From the NCBI RefSeq assembly GCF_001657485.1, contig NZ_LXFU01000030.1:186001-250000 (forward strand): a stretch of 64,000 bases of DNA, written 5' to 3'. The position numbers and the translations under genes are program-made. The notes beneath the pieces are model-generated. The model was not told the DNA's origin, searched no databases, and saw only the letters and a list, made by a program, of their open reading frames with translations. This document shows positions 17,075 through 26,472 of the stretch, piece after piece. Source of the DNA: Rhizobium sp. WYCCWR10014 (lineage in GTDB: Bacteria > Pseudomonadota > Alphaproteobacteria > Rhizobiales > Rhizobiaceae). Position 1 is the stretch's first letter; each line of letters starts with the position of its first letter.

Positions 17075-17926
17075 ATGAAGATCGGCATGTGCATGTTCCT
17101 CTGGACGACAAGTGTCGGCCGGAAACACGAAGCGCTGTTACGCGATATCAAGGACACGGGGTTTGACGGTGTCGAGATCCCGATCTTTTCGGGCACACCC
17201 GACGACTACCATCGGCTGGCAGACATGCTTGACCGGATCGGCCTGGAACGGACCGCCGTTTCGGCCATGGGCGATCCGCAGATGAACCTGATCGCCGCCG
17301 ACGCCGCGACCCGCAGGCGCGGCATCGACTACATGAAATGGGCCATCGACTGCAGCGATGCGCTCGGCGCGACGATGCTGAGCGGGCCGTTACATTCGAC
17401 GCTCGGCAAATTTTCGGGAAGCGGGCCGAGCGCGGCCGAACTCAAGCGCTCGGTTTCCTCGCAGCGCGCGATCGGCGATCATGCAGCAAAGCATGGCATC
17501 ACGATCGGGCTTGAGGCGCTGAACCGCTTCGAATGCTACCTGTTCAACACGTTGGACGATCTTGCGGCCCATATCGACGCGGTCGGACATCCGCATATCC
17601 GCGCCATGTACGACACGTTCCACAGCAATATCGAAGAAGCCGATCCCATCGGCGCGTTCACGCGAAACAGTGACCGCATCGTGCATGTCCACATTTCGGA
17701 GAACGACCGCGGCGTACCCGGTCGCGGCAACATTCCCTGGGCGGAGACGTTTGGGGCACTACGGGCGAGCGGCTATGACGGGTGGCTGACAATCGAGGCC
17801 TTCGGCCGGGCGCTCAAGGAGCTCGCCGCCGCGACTAAGGTCTGGCGCGACTTTTCCGAGACACCGGAATCGGTCTATCGTGAAGGCCACCGCCATATCC
17901 GCGATGGATGGCACGCGGCGGCATGA
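17075..17926 (+). CDS. sugar epimerase/isomerase, TIM-barrel (tagatose-3-epimerase-like), second copy
   Basis: This 283-residue paralogue of the 15842 product has ligand motifs GLEALNRFECYLFN, MYDTFHSNIEE, HVHISENDRG and TIEAFG. Its start at ATG 17075 follows GTGGAGGGGAG. It is transcribed alone, away from the catabolic operon, with operator-like sites C1/C2 directly upstream. Having two members of the family face each other suggests sequential epimerisations or two related sugars. It converges on the GH95 gene, whose end lies 136 bp away. Confidence 0.88.
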   Translation: MKIGMCMFLWTTSVGRKHEALLRDIKDTGFDGVEIPIFSGTPDDYHRLADMLDRIGLERTAVSAMGDPQMNLIAADAATRRRGIDYMKWAIDCSDALGATMLSGPLHSTLGKFSGSGPSAAELKRSVSSQRAIGDHAAKHGITIGLEALNRFECYLFNTLDDLAAHIDAVGHPHIRAMYDTFHSNIEEADPIGAFTRNSDRIVHVHISENDRGVPGRGNIPWAETFGALRASGYDGWLTIEAFGRALKELAAATKVWRDFSETPESVYREGHRHIRDGWHAAA

Positions 17927-18062
17927 ACCCAACCGATCCGTTTGAATTTCGAACCGGTCAAGCAGTTTCTTGCGGGCGTTTCGACGAGCGCGACCTCAGA
18001 GCTACGCCGGCAGCGCTTCCCGGAACAGCCGATGTGCTGTCGTCATCGAGTGCTTCCGGAGG

Positions 18063-20327
18063 CTATCTGCTGCCCGTCGTTGCCTTGGAAAACCCATCGA
18101 TGGCGTCGAGCACAAGACGTTCACCGGCTCCCAGATCGACGTTCCATGTCCTTTGACCAAAACGGAGCTTCGCGACTGCAGCCCGAACTGCCGACAGCGT
18201 GACCATCGTCGGCATGCCGTTGCGCCAGTCAATATCCAGCAGCAGTCCACCGCGAACACGCAGACCGCGCACAGACCCCTCCTGCCACGCGTAAGGCAAC
18301 GCCGGCAGGAGATGAATTTCCCTTGGAGACGACTGAACCAGCATCTCCAGTATGCCGGCCGCGCCACCGAAATTCCCATCGATCTGGAACGGAGGATGGG
18401 CGTCGAACATGTTGTTATAGGTCCGCTCGGGGGTGAGAAGAAGCTTCAGCACGTCAAAAGCATGATTGCCGTTTCGAAGCCGTGCCCACAGATTAATGCG
18501 CCAGCCGATCCCCCATCCCGTCGCATCGTCGCCGCGGATTTCGAGGGAGCGGCGGGCGGCGGCGGCGAGCTCCGGCGTGTCCTCCATATTGATCTGCCAG
18601 CTCGGATAGAGACCGTAGAGATGCGAGACATGGCGGTGATGGATTTCGGGCGCCTGCATATCCCAATCTTCCAGCCATTCTTGCAACTGGCCGGCAGAGC
18701 CGATCCTGTCGGGCGGAATGCGAAGCAGGACGCGATCGACATCGGCGACGAGATCATCTTCGCCGCCCATGGAGGCTGCAAGGGGACGAAGCAGGCCCAG
18801 AAAGTCCCGGATGAGCTGGCGGTCCATTGCCGGACCGGCGCAGATCGAAGCGTCGTGCGGATGGACGTTTTCGGGAGACAGAGAAGGGTTTGTCACCAGA
18901 TAGTCCGTACCTGGAAGCGGGACGAGGACATCGAAGAGGAATTGCGCGGCCCCTTTCGCAACAGGAAACAGCCTACGCCGCATCGCTTCCGGGTCATCGA
19001 GGTAGTCGCACAGATCAAGCAGGTGTGCCATCAGCCAGGCGCCGCCTGTCGGCCAGAGGCCCCATTTGGCGCCGTCGATCGGTCCCGTGGCTCGCCAAAG
19101 GTCGGTATTATGGTGCATCACCCAACCGCGGGCGCGATAGTGCCTGTGGGCGACCACGCTGCCCGTTTCGGCAAGCTCTTCCACCATCGCGACAAGCGGC
19201 TGAATACACTCGGGCAGATTGGCGGGCGCCGGCAGCCAATAGTTCATTTGGAGATTGATGTTGGCGGTATATTTGCTTCCCCAGGGCGGATCGGTTTCTG
19301 CGTTCCAGATGCCTTGGAGATTGGCGGGCTGGGTACCGGGACGCGACGAAGCAATCATCAGATAGCGGCCGAACTGCACATAAAGCGCAGCCAATGCGGG
19401 ATCCTTGCCGCTGGCGAAGTCAGCGATGCGGCGATCGGTCGGCAGGGATGCCGCCGCGGTCGAGCCGAGATCGATGGCGAAGGCGCGGAATAATCTTTGA
19501 TGTTCTTTGACATGATCGTGACGAATCGGCGCGAAACCACGATTATGGGCCTGCTCAAGCCTCGCGGTGATGTCAGCACCGGGATTCCCGGACACGTCGT
19601 CGTACCGCTTGAAGCTTGTTGCGGCATCGAGGAGGAGCAGTACTTCGTCGGCTGCTTCGACCGACAGTGCTTTGGCCGACCTGCCGACCACTCCGCCGCT
19701 GTTGATGAGCCTAATGCCGAAGGCGAAGTGCAGAGCGGCGGTAATGCCGGACTCCGGTTTTCCGGTCCCGGAAAAAATCAATGAACCCTCGCTGCCACTC
19801 GCCTCCCCCTGCTGCGGGCTGTTCAGCCATATCCGGCAATTGATCGTAGCCTTCCGGTCGGCCGAGAGCCGCAGAACCAGCACGCCGTCGACCGGTGATA
19901 TGAAGGCTTCGCGCAAAAAGGCGACGCCGTCCGCAACATAGGAGACGGTCGCCGTCGCGGTGTCGAGATCGAGCGCGCGGCGATAGTGCGAGACGCCTTC
20001 GGCGTGAGCAAATTCAATGTGGAGATCGCCGATCGGCTGGTAGGACATCTGCTTGATCGGCTGGGCCATCAGGTGTCTTTCGGCCATCGCCTCCGCTTCC
20101 GCGTAACCGCCGTCGAAGACCAGCTGCCGCACCGATTCCAGATATCTGAAAGCATCCGGATTGACCGGCCGATAAGGGCCGCCGGCCCAGAAGGTGGATT
20201 CGTTGATCTGCAGCCGCTCGGAAAGCGGGTCGCCGAAAACCATGGCCCCGAGCCGACCATTGCCGAGCGGCAGTGCATCCGTCCACAGCCGGGCCGGAGC
20301 ATCGTACCAGAGAAGATCGTCTGCCAT
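18063..20327 (-). CDS. glycoside hydrolase family 95 (alpha-L-fucosidase/alpha-L-galactosidase type)
   Basis: This 754-residue enzyme shows the GH95 pattern throughout: PLGNGRLGAMVFG at 19-32, INESTFWAGGPY, HHNTDLWR at 405-412, LQEWLEDWD at 548-556, HRHVSHLYGLYP at 564-575 and FQIDGNFGGAAG at 647-658. GH95 enzymes remove terminal alpha-1,2-linked L-fucose (some L-galactose) by inversion. There is no signal peptide, so it works on imported oligosaccharides in the cytoplasm. ATG 20327 has GGAG five bases upstream; GTG 20331-20333, overlapping the ATPase stop, is the alternative. It is the last gene of the operon starting at 27779. Confidence 0.92.
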   Translation of the reverse strand: MADDLLWYDAPARLWTDALPLGNGRLGAMVFGDPLSERLQINESTFWAGGPYRPVNPDAFRYLESVRQLVFDGGYAEAEAMAERHLMAQPIKQMSYQPIGDLHIEFAHAEGVSHYRRALDLDTATATVSYVADGVAFLREAFISPVDGVLVLRLSADRKATINCRIWLNSPQQGEASGSEGSLIFSGTGKPESGITAALHFAFGIRLINSGGVVGRSAKALSVEAADEVLLLLDAATSFKRYDDVSGNPGADITARLEQAHNRGFAPIRHDHVKEHQRLFRAFAIDLGSTAAASLPTDRRIADFASGKDPALAALYVQFGRYLMIASSRPGTQPANLQGIWNAETDPPWGSKYTANINLQMNYWLPAPANLPECIQPLVAMVEELAETGSVVAHRHYRARGWVMHHNTDLWRATGPIDGAKWGLWPTGGAWLMAHLLDLCDYLDDPEAMRRRLFPVAKGAAQFLFDVLVPLPGTDYLVTNPSLSPENVHPHDASICAGPAMDRQLIRDFLGLLRPLAASMGGEDDLVADVDRVLLRIPPDRIGSAGQLQEWLEDWDMQAPEIHHRHVSHLYGLYPSWQINMEDTPELAAAARRSLEIRGDDATGWGIGWRINLWARLRNGNHAFDVLKLLLTPERTYNNMFDAHPPFQIDGNFGGAAGILEMLVQSSPREIHLLPALPYAWQEGSVRGLRVRGGLLLDIDWRNGMPTMVTLSAVRAAVAKLRFGQRTWNVDLGAGERLVLDAIDGFSKATTGSR

Positions 20328-20329
20328 CG

Positions 20330-21427
20330 TCACTCCGCCGGAATGCCGTTTGCTCGCCGGGCTTGGCGAATGCGCTGGCCGTCTGCGCCGAAGAGAAGCG
20401 CTCTGCTTGCAGGAAAACCGGCTGTGACGGCGTCTCCGGGGCGACGGGCCGTCTCGGAGCGATCCTCCACGATCACCGGTTGTCCCGAATTCGCCGTGCC
20501 GTAGATGAAGCGGGTTCCGCCGAGGTTCTCAACCACATCAACCTTAAGATCGATCGCGCCACCGACGTCGTCGCGTCCGACGAAATGTTCCGGCCGAATA
20601 CCGAGTTTGACCGGAATGTCGCCCGCCGCATGCACGGGGCCCGGTCTGAAGACCGCGCCGCATTCGAGCCTGACTAGGCCATCAGCTCCGAGCGTCCCAT
20701 CCAGGAAATTCATCCGCGGCGAGCCTATGAAACCGGCAACGAAGAGATTGTCCGGATCCGCATAGAGCGTGTCCGGAGTGCCTATCTGCTCGATCTTGCC
20801 CGCTCGCATCACGACAATCTTGTCGGCAAGCGTCATCGCTTCCGTCTGATCGTGGGTGACATAGATCATCGTTGCGCCGATGCGGCGGTGCAGCTTGGCA
20901 ATCTCCACGCGCATGGAGACCCTGAGCTCTGCGTCGAGGTTCGACAACGGCTCATCGAACAGGAAGACGGCCGGGTTGCGCACGATCGCGCGGCCAATAG
21001 CGACACGCTGGCGCTGGCCGCCGGAAAGTTGCGCGGGCTTGCGCTTCATCAGCGGCTCGATCTGTAGCGTCGTTACGGCGGCAGCGACACTACGCTCGAT
21101 CTCGGCCTTGCCCATGCCAGCCATACGTAGCGAGAAGCCGATATTCTGCTCGACGGTCATGTGCGGATAGAGGGCGTAGTTCTGGAAGACCATGGCAACA
21201 CCGCGCTCGATCGGGTCAGCGTCGTTCATGCGCCGGCCGTCGATCTGCAGTTCTCCTGCGGTGATCTTTTCGAGACCCGCGATCATCCGCAGCAAGGTGG
21301 ATTTCCCGCAGCCGGAGGGACCGACGAAGACCGTGAAGGAGCCGTCCTCGATGCTCAGATTGAGGTTGGCGATCGCCTGGAAGCTTCCGTAGGACTTGTT
21401 TATATGCTGCAATTCTACGCTGGCCAA
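20330..21427 (-). CDS. ABC importer ATP-binding subunit (MalK/UgpC type) of the glycosidase operon
   Basis: This 365-residue ATPase has Walker [12 protein letters not shown]-loop [13 protein letters not shown], signature [15 protein letters not shown], Walker [13 protein letters not shown] and H-loop [10 protein letters not shown], then a C-terminal regulatory domain. The start is TTG at 21427, well supported by GGGAGGAAGCT. It lies between the LacI regulator and the GH95 gene in the fucoside-type operon and should energise the permeases at 24695 and 25513. Confidence 0.93.
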   Translation of the reverse strand: MASVELQHINKSYGSFQAIANLNLSIEDGSFTVFVGPSGCGKSTLLRMIAGLEKITAGELQIDGRRMNDADPIERGVAMVFQNYALYPHMTVEQNIGFSLRMAGMGKAEIERSVAAAVTTLQIEPLMKRKPAQLSGGQRQRVAIGRAIVRNPAVFLFDEPLSNLDAELRVSMRVEIAKLHRRIGATMIYVTHDQTEAMTLADKIVVMRAGKIEQIGTPDTLYADPDNLFVAGFIGSPRMNFLDGTLGADGLVRLECGAVFRPGPVHAAGDIPVKLGIRPEHFVGRDDVGGAIDLKVDVVENLGGTRFIYGTANSGQPVIVEDRSETARRPGDAVTAGFPASRALLFGADGQRIRQARRANGIPAE

Positions 21428-21463
21428 AGCTTCCTCCCTTTAATCCCTTGGCGGACAGACGCG

Positions 21464-22498
21464 TCAGTTGATCCGTCGCGTCGAGCCTCGCAGGATGATG
21501 TCGCATTCGAGAATGACGTTGCGCGTCGCGTCGCCAGACGGTTCTGTCAGGCGTTCCACGAGGATGTCTGTGATCGTTTCGGCAATGCTTGCCACCGGCT
21601 GGGCAACGGCGGTGATGCCGGCTTCATAGAGGCGGAAGATGGCCACGTCGTCGAAGCTTGCAAGCGAAATATCCTCGGGCACATGCCGGCCGTTTTCCTT
21701 GAGCCAGCTGAGCGCCCCGACTGCCATGCCGTAATTGGCGGAAAAGATTGCGGTCGGCGGGGTTTGGAGTGACATCAGTCGCTTGGTGGCCTCGTAACCT
21801 CCGTCCATGCGCCAGTTGCCGCGCGCAGCAAGGGCCGGATCGATTGTTATACCTCTGTCGCTCAGCGCCTGCTCGTAACCAGCAAGCCGCTCTATACCCG
21901 AAGAGTTGCGCGGGTCGCCGGTCAGGATGCCGATGCGGCTATGGCCGAGGTCGATCAGGTGGCTGACGATGCGATGGCTTGCGCGCTGGTTCTCGACCAT
22001 CACCCGGTCGGCGGCCAGGCCGCGGACGTCATTGTTGTAGAAGATAATCGGGATATCGTGCTTGATCAGGTCGTCGACGCGATCATAGACCTCTGCGGTA
22101 CCATCCATGACCAGCGCATCGACGCGCTGCGCCGCGAAGAAATCCAGCGCCTCGGCAACCACGCGAGGGTCTCCGCCGTGGCAGTAGGTCAAAAGTGCAC
22201 GTCCGGTCTGGCGCACCGAATGGGCAAGGTGCTCCAGCATGCGCGCGTGGAATTCGTCGAAAGTCGGCACCAGGAAGCCGATCATATGAGTGAGGTCGGT
22301 GCGGATCGAGGCGGCAGCGGCATTGCGCCGATAGCCGAGATCCTGGATCGCCCGCTCGATCTGCTCACGATTTGACCGCCGAATGGTCTGGCCGTTAATA
22401 TATCGGGACACGGTACCGACGGCGACGTTTGCCACTCTGGCAACATCGATAATCGTGGCTCCCCGCTTCCTTCCGGCCGTTTGGTCCGTCTGTCGCAT
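21464..22498 (-). CDS. LacI-family transcriptional regulator
   Basis: This 344-residue repressor has the LacI helix-turn-helix at residues 15-40 (ATIIDVARVANVAVGTVSRYIN) and a periplasmic-binding-protein-like sensor domain (LTHMIGFLVPTFDEF onward, SLASFDDVAIFRLYEAGITAV near the C terminus). ATG 22498 is preferred over longer frames because the HTH lies where expected. It sits inside the operon it presumably represses; the inducer is likely a fucosylated or related sugar. A candidate operator lies upstream of the operon at 27827. Confidence 0.92.
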   Translation of the reverse strand: MRQTDQTAGRKRGATIIDVARVANVAVGTVSRYINGQTIRRSNREQIERAIQDLGYRRNAAAASIRTDLTHMIGFLVPTFDEFHARMLEHLAHSVRQTGRALLTYCHGGDPRVVAEALDFFAAQRVDALVMDGTAEVYDRVDDLIKHDIPIIFYNNDVRGLAADRVMVENQRASHRIVSHLIDLGHSRIGILTGDPRNSSGIERLAGYEQALSDRGITIDPALAARGNWRMDGGYEATKRLMSLQTPPTAIFSANYGMAVGALSWLKENGRHVPEDISLASFDDVAIFRLYEAGITAVAQPVASIAETITDILVERLTEPSGDATRNVILECDIILRGSTRRIN

Positions 22499-22638
22499 CT
22501 CGAGTGGGCTCCTGCACGCATTTAGGGGAAACGGTGCCTGGCCAGGCACTTTTCCGTCGTATAGCCCAGCGCTCCGCTGCCCACCAGTAGCGCCGGTAGC
22601 AAGTGCAACGTCCAACGGTCCCACCACTTGCACCTGCA

Positions 22639-24690
22639 TCAGCCGCCTTCGAAGACGACGGCGCTGTGGATGCGCAGGCGCGGTAGCGTGATGCTGATGG
22701 CCCCGTCGTCGCCGGCATTCCACGCCACATCCTCGCCCGTCATCGCGTCAAAGACACGCTTCGGCATTGCGGGAAGCCGGACGGTGGCCTTGACAGGGCC
22801 GATCGCCGGAATGTCCTCGATCATCTCCATGATACGGGTCGAGCCGTCATCGCCGCGCACGTCCTTGCCCCGGATTTGCGGTGGGCCGTAAAGCAGGTGC
22901 AGGATATGGCGGTCGTGCTCGATTTGGCGCGTCAGCGTTGCCCGGCCGGAAGAGGGCAGGTCGGTGACCATGGCCGGATTGGGAACGAGACGGTCGAGGA
23001 GCCCGCGAACGACATATTTGTAGAGCGGTTGACCCATCGCCCGATAGAGCCGGAAGATGGGATAGGCGATATAGGCAGCACCCTTGTTCACGGTCACGGC
23101 CGCACCGAGCATGTCGGCATCCGGATCGTCTGGTGCGTGCTGGTGCGAGCAGAAATGCTTATAGGAGCGGTTGAAGTAGGAGGGGAAAATCCCTGCCAAT
23201 ACCGTTGCACCGACGGAGCGAACCGTTTCGGCCTCCTCATAAAAGACAAAGGCCGTTTCCGGCATGGAGGGATCGAGATCCTTGCCGGCCTTCACATAGC
23301 TCGGCCTGAAAGCGACGGGGGCGGGCCCTCTTTCAATACCGAAGTCAATTGCAAATCTGCCGTCTTCGTCGAGGCCCGAATGCCAGGAGGCGATGATCCT
23401 GCCGCCGCCGGCGAGGTAAGACCTCAGACGCGCGGCGAGCGCCGCGTCAACCGGGATCTCGTCAGGGAGGATCAGCAACCGATATTGCTCGAAGCGGCCG
23501 GATAGATCGAGAACGTCGAACGGACGTTTCAGCTCCTGCAGCACCTGGGCCGCGCCATCATCGCTCGGATGGTTGCGTGCACCTGAAGGGTTCATGTGTT
23601 CGGCCGAGAGGATGGCGATTTCGGAGACCTGCTTTGCGCCCTCGAGGAAGGGTTCGAGCTTCTCGACGCGATTGTAGGCCGGAGCAATCGAGGCATAGGT
23701 ATCGGGGTTGATGGCCCCGTTCGGATGAAGCTGATCGCCGACCAGGCATTTGGAACCGAGCGCAATCATCTGGGCGCATTCATATTCCAGCGCATCCGGA
23801 TGCTTGAAACCGCCGAACTCGCCCCAGGAGGTGTGGAACTTGCCCGTATGGGCAAGGAAATCCATGCCGAGGGTTGCCGCATAACGGGCGCTGGATGGGA
23901 AGTGATCGTAGCCCCAACCGCCGGTCGGCAGACTTTCGAGTTCGAGGTGAGAATAGGTCGCGAAACGCTCCGGCCCGTGCTTGTGGATATGACCGCAATT
24001 GTAGAACACCCTGAGATTGGGGAATTCTTCGAACAGCGCCTCGCTGGTTTCGCGGCGAAACTGCTCATTGACGGCTTCGTCGTTTTTCAGGCGGTCTGCC
24101 GGATTTTCCGGGTCGAGGCCATTGCACTGCATGCGCTCGATGCAGGCCGGGCAGACGCAATCAGGCGTCAGAATGATATCGAAGAAGAGCCCCTGTGTCG
24201 GATAGCTTTCAGCGACTTCCCGTGCCTGATCGAGAATATAGTGCCGCAGGCCCGCATGGTTGAGGCAAAGCGTATGCCAGGCGGGGCTGAGCTGCTTGCC
24301 TGCCGATGGATCGGCAGGACGATCATGATGGTAGCGGTTCGAGGCGCTCATGGCGCGCCATTCCGGGTGCTCTCGCGCGGTCAGTTCGTCCCACTGCACG
24401 GAGATATAGATCGGGCTGTCGATATCGGCGGCAGCAAGCGCTTCCACCATGTCCCCGAGCAGATCCGGGCGGGCAAGCTGCGGATGCGGCTTGCCGACCT
24501 TGGTTGGATAGTAGGACCAGCCATGATGGCACTTGGCGAAGATGGTGATGGAATCGACGTGCGCCGCCTTCAGCGTCGAGACGAAGGCGTCCGGATCGAA
24601 ATCTGCGCCAATACCGGGAATATGTTCGGAGGTATGGAAATCGAGATGGATCTGGCGATAACGCAGTGGCTTATTGGTGATCTTGGGCAT
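22639..24690 (-). CDS. TIM-barrel glycoside hydrolase with beta-galactosidase-like trimerisation region (GHL6 type, possible alpha-L-fucosidase)
   Basis: The 683-residue protein starts with RYRQIHLDFHTSEHIPGIG, the opening of the hypothetical glycosyl hydrolase 6 (GHL6) barrel. It contains VQWDELTAREHPEWRA, GLFFDIILTPDCVCPACIERM (with a Cys cluster) and, near residues 370-480, a Rossmann-like trimerisation region (LLILPDEIPVDAALAARL, YLAGGGRIIASWHSG). Some relatives are assigned to GH151 alpha-L-fucosidases, which would fit the adjacent GH95 gene; that link is from memory. No signal peptide is present, so it acts in the cytoplasm. The start at 24690 has AAGGA upstream; the gene begins 5 bp after the permease stop. 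Confidence 0.75.
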   Translation of the reverse strand: MPKITNKPLRYRQIHLDFHTSEHIPGIGADFDPDAFVSTLKAAHVDSITIFAKCHHGWSYYPTKVGKPHPQLARPDLLGDMVEALAAADIDSPIYISVQWDELTAREHPEWRAMSASNRYHHDRPADPSAGKQLSPAWHTLCLNHAGLRHYILDQAREVAESYPTQGLFFDIILTPDCVCPACIERMQCNGLDPENPADRLKNDEAVNEQFRRETSEALFEEFPNLRVFYNCGHIHKHGPERFATYSHLELESLPTGGWGYDHFPSSARYAATLGMDFLAHTGKFHTSWGEFGGFKHPDALEYECAQMIALGSKCLVGDQLHPNGAINPDTYASIAPAYNRVEKLEPFLEGAKQVSEIAILSAEHMNPSGARNHPSDDGAAQVLQELKRPFDVLDLSGRFEQYRLLILPDEIPVDAALAARLRSYLAGGGRIIASWHSGLDEDGRFAIDFGIERGPAPVAFRPSYVKAGKDLDPSMPETAFVFYEEAETVRSVGATVLAGIFPSYFNRSYKHFCSHQHAPDDPDADMLGAAVTVNKGAAYIAYPIFRLYRAMGQPLYKYVVRGLLDRLVPNPAMVTDLPSSGRATLTRQIEHDRHILHLLYGPPQIRGKDVRGDDGSTRIMEMIEDIPAIGPVKATVRLPAMPKRVFDAMTGEDVAWNAGDDGAISITLPRLRIHSAVVFEGG

Positions 24691-24694
24691 GGTC

Positions 24695-25516
24695 CTATTC
24701 CTTTGCGCCGGCGCGTGTCTGCGATCCGGCGGCGAACTGACGTTGGAAGACAAGGAAAACGAGCAGGGGAACGATAGTGGTGATGATGGCGGCCACCGAT
24801 CTCAGATCCCAGTTGATTTCGTAACTGCCTGAAATACGGGCGAGCAGCACGGGAAGAGGTACGTTGTTGCGCAGAAAAAGCATCGGCAGCAGCAGGGCAT
24901 TCCATGTCCAGAGGAACTGCAGGATGCCAACGGCAAAGATTGGTGACAGGCTGTTCGGCAGCACGACGTGGCGGAAGGTCGCAAGCGGTCCGCAGCCATC
25001 GATCTTGGCGGCTTCGATGAGTTCACGCGGAAAATCTTCGAAGAAGTTTTTGACGAGGAAGATCGACCAGGCGAAGGACATCCCGACATAGGGAATGAGC
25101 ACGGAAAGAATGTTGTCGATCAGCCCGAGATCGCGCCAAAGCGTGAAAAGCGGGATGATGACGACCTGCTGCGGCAGCACGAAGGCATTGATGATGATGA
25201 TCAGCAGCACGCGGCGCAGGGGGAACGTCAGGAAGTGGAAAGCATATGCCGCAGCCGGCGTCAGCAGCATCGTCAAAGAGGTTGCAATGCCCGCCGTCTT
25301 CATCGTCGCCCACATGGACTCTGCGAGGGGATATTTGTCCCAGACGCGGCGCCAGGCACTCAACGTCAAGTCAAAATGATCGAAGCGCCACCAGCCAAGC
25401 GAAACGCCTTCCGGTGGACGCAGCGATGTAACGACAATACCGATGATCGGGACGATCCAGATGAAGGCGACGATGCCGACGACGACGATAATCCAGCGGG
25501 GAGCCTTGCCAATCAT
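24695..25516 (-). CDS. ABC importer permease (MalG-type) of the glycosidase operon
   Basis: This 273-residue permease has six predicted membrane segments, the first being WIIVVVGIVAFIWIVPIIGIVV, and an EAA loop ELIEAAKIDGCGPLATFRHV followed by VVLPNSLSPIFAVG. It overlaps the upstream permease by 4 bp (ATGA). It forms the translocation pore with the product of 25513 and should accept oligosaccharides bound by the 26472 protein. Confidence 0.9.
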   Translation of the reverse strand: MIGKAPRWIIVVVGIVAFIWIVPIIGIVVTSLRPPEGVSLGWWRFDHFDLTLSAWRRVWDKYPLAESMWATMKTAGIATSLTMLLTPAAAYAFHFLTFPLRRVLLIIIINAFVLPQQVVIIPLFTLWRDLGLIDNILSVLIPYVGMSFAWSIFLVKNFFEDFPRELIEAAKIDGCGPLATFRHVVLPNSLSPIFAVGILQFLWTWNALLLPMLFLRNNVPLPVLLARISGSYEINWDLRSVAAIITTIVPLLVFLVFQRQFAAGSQTRAGAKE

Positions 25517-26472
25517 TTTGCACCGGCCGTTCGCTGGACGATCGCGGGAATCGAGACAATGAGCACGGCAAGCAGCAAGATCACGGTTGCGGCCGCGCCG
25601 TAGCCCAATTTGAACTGGGTCATTGATTCCCGGTACATGAAATAGCCGACTGTTTCGGTGGCGCGCACTGGCCCGCCGCCGGTGAGGATATAGATGATGT
25701 CAAAGGCGCGTAGCGCACCCAGAAGATTGATGAAGACCGCGACACGCACACCCGGCATCGACAGCGGCATCATGATATGGCGCATCGTCGAGAACGGCTT
25801 GGCGCCATCCATATAGGCTGCTTCGAGCACGGATTTCGGGATTGCCTGGATGGCGGCGAAGATCAGCATCAGCGGCAGGCCGACGCCGCTCCAGGACGCG
25901 GCAATGATCAGCGCCCAGAGCGCCGTACTAGCGTCACCGAGCCATGCATGCGCAAAGCCGGAAAACCCGACAAGCTGGATCAGCGAATTGAGCAGACCGC
26001 CGGCATCCGGTCTATAAATGCCAATCCACATGTAACCGGAAACTGCTTCCGAAATGCCGAAGGCGGCAAAGATCATCACCCGGAATGGAAGCGTCTGTTG
26101 CGGCGCGAATGCGCACAGCATTGCCAGAATCCAGCCGATCGCCACCGAAATCACCGTCGTGCCGATGGTGAAGATCAGCGTCGTCAGCAGCGTGTTGCGA
26201 AAGGCAGCGTCCGAAAACAGCCGCGCATAATTGCCGAAGCCGATAAAGGCCGGCTTTCTGAGCCCCTGGATATCCCAGAAGCTCAGCCTGATCGTCTCGG
26301 CCAGCGGATAGACCACGGCGATCGCAAACAGCAGGATGACCGGTGCAATCAGGATAAGCGCAGCGGGCGTGTCCCTGAGCAGACGCCGGCGATCTTCGAT
26401 GCCAGCCGCCAGCGCAGAACCCTGCATCACGCCCGCCGCTTCCTGCACCGAGGAGGCGGAAGTACCAGCCAT
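25513..26472 (-). CDS. ABC importer permease (MalF-type) of the glycosidase operon
   Basis: This 319-residue permease begins with a 35-residue cytoplasmic leader and then ALILIAPVILLFAIAVVYPL. Its EAA loop is SVLEAAYMDGAKPFSTMRHI, and the motif LTGGGPVRATETVGYFMY is common in MalF-type subunits. The ATG shares a base with the TAA of the binding-protein gene (TAATG), so translation is coupled directly, without the hairpin seen in the 7125 and 37342 operons. Confidence 0.9.
   Translation of the reverse strand: MAGTSASSVQEAAGVMQGSALAAGIEDRRRLLRDTPAALILIAPVILLFAIAVVYPLAETIRLSFWDIQGLRKPAFIGFGNYARLFSDAAFRNTLLTTLIFTIGTTVISVAIGWILAMLCAFAPQQTLPFRVMIFAAFGISEAVSGYMWIGIYRPDAGGLLNSLIQLVGFSGFAHAWLGDASTALWALIIAASWSGVGLPLMLIFAAIQAIPKSVLEAAYMDGAKPFSTMRHIMMPLSMPGVRVAVFINLLGALRAFDIIYILTGGGPVRATETVGYFMYRESMTQFKLGYGAAATVILLLAVLIVSIPAIVQRTAGAK

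Noticed and set aside
17970-19493. A 507-codon open frame on the plus strand
   Set aside because: It is antisense to the GH95 gene, which has family motifs along its full length. The plus-strand translation shows no family signature and no ribosome-binding site.
23596-24777. A 393-codon open frame on the plus strand
   Set aside because: It mirrors the GHL6-type glycosidase on the opposite strand and has no recognisable domain.
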